Of a stretch of DNA of 64,000 nt, positions 60,366 to 64,000 are shown in pieces. The notes under the pieces are model-generated. The model saw only the letters and a program-made list of their open reading frames with translations. It was not told the origin of the DNA and made no database searches. Source of the stretch: Rhipicephalus microplus (Eukaryota > Arthropoda > Arachnida > Ixodida > Ixodidae); the NCBI RefSeq assembly GCF_043290135.1, contig NC_134702.1:81738817-81802816 (forward strand). The letters are read 5' to 3'. The translations under genes were made by a program, and so were the position numbers. Position 1 is the stretch's first letter. The number at the start of each line of letters is the position of its first letter.

Positions 60366-63300
60366 GCTCAAAGCTTTGATTACTGAATTGATTACTGAAT
60401 GGTTACTAGACCAACCGACCGACTGATTGTTTGATTGGTCGTTTGAGGCATCTTGACGTGTTTGCGAACATTGCTCCATTAATATTCTAATGGCCTGTGC
60501 ACAGGGGTGCATTCTCTTCTGACCTAGTCAAAGTTCTGTCAAGGTGCATAACTAATATTCGTAAAAGAACGCGCATGTGCCGCGATAATAAAGTGACACC
60601 GCTTTGTTAGCTTCACTAATATATTTACCAAGACTCAGATTAGGACTACTAAGAAGGACAGTAACGTAAGGCTTTTCTTTACCTTCATGAGACAGTGCGG
60701 TGTCATCGTTATGGGGATGATGACTAATTTTATTGACGCGATGTTTGTAGGAAATTAAAAAAACAGCAATTTCATTACTGGATACCTACAAAATCTAACA
60801 ATTTCTACACGGTCTCTATTTATTCTTGATTTGAAACACGTGTGTGGTTGCGTATCATCTCTTCTCAATCATTTATTCCTGTAGTGGTGAGTCACTTAAT
60901 GCCCCGGGATTGACTGAAAGTGCGCCACATGCATGCACAGTAAGCGTGTTTTTTTGTGACTGTGACATGCCACCGCAACGATTCTTGCTACTAAAGCCCT
61001 GGTAGCGTTGCACTCTCATAAAGTCCGAGAGTTCGGCCTAACATACAGCAGCTCTGGAATCTAAGGGATGCCGGTGTTATATCGTTTCTTTCGCCAACAC
61101 GACGCCACCAAGGAACTTCTCTGAGAATGCCCGATTCCTCTGTTTTCGATTAGGGTAATTGGTTTTTGACGAAGACAGGGCACAGCTGCCAGCAGCAATA
61201 GCGACATGGCAAGTGAGCCGGCGAGAAAATCCAGCCCAGGCTAACATTCCGACGAGTAACACACTTTCCTTGGCTGCCAGTGAAGAAATTGGTTTTGCAG
61301 CTTGGTTATTGTAACGTGAAGTGGTTCATTGAAAACAACTGTACCTCCAGACGCAGAAAGTTTATGTGAACTTAGCTATCGACGAAAGACCGCTGAAATA
61401 ACATAACTTATTCTACTTTAAGCAGCAGTTCTCATTGAATCACGTAAAATAAAATTTCAAAGGCTGGTTCAAGCCCAGAATGAGAGATAGCTGAGCTGGT
61501 GGGACGTATGAGAGGTGGGCCGCTGCGCTGATGAGAGAATATTGGAACACAAGAGATCGCTAGCCAGAGGCTCACCTTTTGATCTGTCATTACATTGTGT
61601 AGTGTGAAAGGGCTCCCCGAAATCCAATGAATGCGCAGTTTTCTACAAGCACAGGAATGGAGGCACGCGTCCAATGATTTAGGCATGGCATATTGATTAT
61701 AGTAGTAAAACATGCGTGAGTCAACCACCGATTAACTTGCATAAACAAGTGAAATGCTTTAATAATCATTTTTTGCCGTAGGCCCCCATGCATGCCTCAT
61801 TGACGGTTCGTGAATTGCCTGGGCATGCGCAGCTAAATCTTCGTGTCTTTTTTTTTCTATTTCGGCTGTTGGGCGCCTTAGAACTTGTTGTTTGATGTTT
61901 GTGGTGTCATGAGTTCCTTTCTGTGTTCTTGTATGCATAACATGTTTTTTATAATGAATATTTATCAGCTATGTCAGCTTGCTGTATTTCTAAGTCATTT
62001 AATATAACCTCACCTTCACAGTGAAGCCAAAGTAAAATGAGGAGCCGGCAAGGTTAACACCATCCAGCCCTTTTCATGCAAAAAAAAAAGAATTCAGCAT
62101 ATTGATTTTGAACAAAGCCAATTCATACACATTTCGCTTAAGTTTTGCTAAAGACGCGTAATCGTATACAGCATAATCATGTGTTTCGTTGTAGCTGTAA
62201 ATTTTGTTCTCAAAGTCGTTTTGATGACATCGCCACGTCGTTGTTGTAGCTGCAGTGCTGCTTAGACTCTAAAGGCTGGGTGATAGGAGGCCAACTTGGA
62301 GCCAACGAGGTTGAATAAATGGTGGCAAACACTCATACAACATACGCAATAACACGTTAGCAGATACAATTTCCGGCATTTATTATGATAGCCTTAGAGA
62401 GCAAGTTTCGATGACAATCCGGCGTCAACATTCAAGTTGGCGTCTTGGTCTTTAGCAAAAACTCAGCGTTGACTGGCACCAAAAATAAAAAAAGAATGCA
62501 AAGATGATGAACAATACCAAGAAAAATATTTGGCTCAAGTGATTATCGAACCGCAGCCATTCGCATGGCGAACAGTTTCTCTACCTCAGATCCACGTCAT
62601 TGCATGAAACTTTAAAAAAAACACTATATGAATGACATTTAGTAAAAAAAAAACTCATTGACGCGTGTAATATTACTTAGCAGAGCCGTATAATCGTGCC
62701 AGGCGCCAAAACATGCATGTGAATTGCGCACCAAGCGAGTGATTTAAGGGCCCATCCATTTCGAAGAGCTCGGACATACTGAATCGTCATCTGTAGAAGC
62801 AAAAGCATCAACAAAGTGCGGGCGCGTAGTGGACCCACCGCTGATTCGCAAAAGAAAGAGTTACGATATTGTGCGCCCTTCGCAACTGTATTGCAATTGG
62901 TATGCGGGATACATTGCAACGCCCCAGACATTCGTCGTATTGCGGCACGGTCGGGCATGCCCCAGGAACCGTAGCAATTGAGAAGGCAGTGTGCACGAGG
63001 CCCACTTTTGAGGCATAGTTCAAGTGTCATCCAAGTTTTTTTTTTAGTAGGTCATGGGTGCCTGGAAACACAACCAGACAGTTCTTTATGGGAAGCGAAA
63101 CGAACCAGATGGGCCTACTAGCACTGGATACACCGTAGAACAGCCAAACAGTTTACACGAAAGTGCTCTCATGATCTGACCAGTTTATCAAAATATATGA
63201 AGCTTTTTTTTAGGATCTGGCTATAATCAGAACCAGGGACGCGTTGAAAAATTATTCTTTTGAGGATGTGACCCATGAATCGCATTAAAATCAGCCCGTT

Positions 63301-64000
63301 TTCTCGATTCTGCTGAATGAACTGCTACAACCAGAGGGGTTCCCTCTGTTTACAACATCATTTTTTTCTTGTTGCCATGACAACTACATTGAAGTTACGA
63401 CACGTGTCGGAAACTTCAATGCAGTTGAAACAGTTGAACCTAACCTTCGAACGTCTACACTAGCAGATATATAAATGCGAGTGTAAAAGCTCCTCTAAGG
63501 GAAAGTCAAGCACAGACCGAACGCAACACGTAATAGTTGTGCAGTAGAGGTATGCCTCCTGCGGACATAAACTTGCAATGTCTTTCGTGTTTGCCACCAA
63601 TGTAAATATGTCCACTGGAGCTGGCAATTGGTTTCTGACCTGATGTTCAACCTGTATAACTGTCAACTGAGCCATTCAGTCTGGGTGACAGAGTGAGCAC
63701 ACAGCATCACAGAAATTTAATAAACATTCAGCTAAGCAAATGACGAGTCCGGTATATGCTCCATCTATTTCAAGCATTCGGTATGATTTTATAAGTGGGT
63801 GCTCTAGGAGAGCAGGCACTCCTCTCTCCACTATTCATATGAGACAGAGTGGAGAGGTAAAGGCTGCGCCATACGCATACTCAGTCGAACCTGTTTCAAC
63901 ATGTTCAAATGGCAGCGTTATTCGCGATAGAGTTTTCATGACAACGGCAGCCGAATCGCCCTGATATTGCTGCATTCTGAGAACTGTTCACCCGTACTTC
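60366..64000. other. Long stretch without a recognisable gene
   Basis: The frame of 117 codons at 62,677-63,030 (minus) shows no domain I can name. It resembles sequence I associate with dispersed tick repeats. Poly-T and poly-A runs are frequent. No microsatellite longer than about 12 units was seen. Confidence 0.4.

Noticed and set aside
62677..63030. A 117-codon minus-strand gene
   Set aside because: No start context, domain or splice signal was found, and the sequence resembles a dispersed repeat more than an exon.

Overview
The window looks like repeat-rich, gene-poor nuclear DNA of a hard tick, most likely a metastriate species. The evidence is three loci of a tRNA-derived SINE that I recognise as Ruka-like (described from Rhipicephalus), several tick-type non-LTR retrotransposon fragments, a Ty3/Gypsy element, a Penelope-like element, hAT-type MITEs and many long (TA)n and pyrimidine-rich microsatellites. 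Tick identity rests on remembered repeat families, not on a database search. I found no complete host protein-coding gene, rRNA gene or convincing functional tRNA gene.

Layout. 1-8.3 kb: a (CTTT)n array, two SINE copies, a hAT-type MITE, a CpG-rich promoter-like segment near 2.3-2.5 kb, a decayed RTE-like LINE end (3.7-4.5 kb), a tick repeat with an internal tetranucleotide array (4.5-5.0 kb), a second tRNA-derived SINE (about 5.35-5.7 kb) and a 5'-truncated Penelope-like element on the minus strand (5.86-8.26 kb). That element keeps its reverse transcriptase, its GIY-YIG endonuclease and a candidate hammerhead ribozyme. 8.3-23 kb: mostly unrecognised sequence with microsatellites, two more MITEs and two LINE 3' ends. 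23-30.5 kb: nested transposons. A LINE splits a SINE (23.0-24.7 kb). A nearly full-length CR1/L2-like LINE (25.0-29.3 kb, minus) has a 2A-like motif at the start of ORF1 and seems to sit inside an older LTR element. Another LINE tail follows.

The main large-scale feature is a head-to-tail segmental duplication. Copy A (about 32.55-40.80 kb) is repeated as copy B (about 40.83-60.37 kb). B is more than twice as long because it gained a satellite-like block, a 0.63-kb element with short inverted repeats, a 5.26-kb Ty3/Gypsy element with a 4-bp target duplication, a LINE 3' end and a cluster of I-clade-like LINE pieces. A gained its own roughly 1.0-kb and 0.8-kb insertions. Each copy therefore serves as the empty-site control for the other. 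The best-preserved shared stretch I found is a TATA-containing promoter-like segment (1 mismatch in 49 bases), which may mark the transcribed part of the unit.

The element genes work only as parts of retrotransposition modules: gag, protease, reverse transcriptase/RNase H and integrase in the Gypsy element; ORF1, endonuclease and reverse transcriptase in the LINEs; reverse transcriptase, GIY-YIG nuclease and ribozyme in the Penelope-like element. Every one carries at least one stop or frameshift. Some of the single-base lesions lie in homopolymer runs and could be assembly errors.
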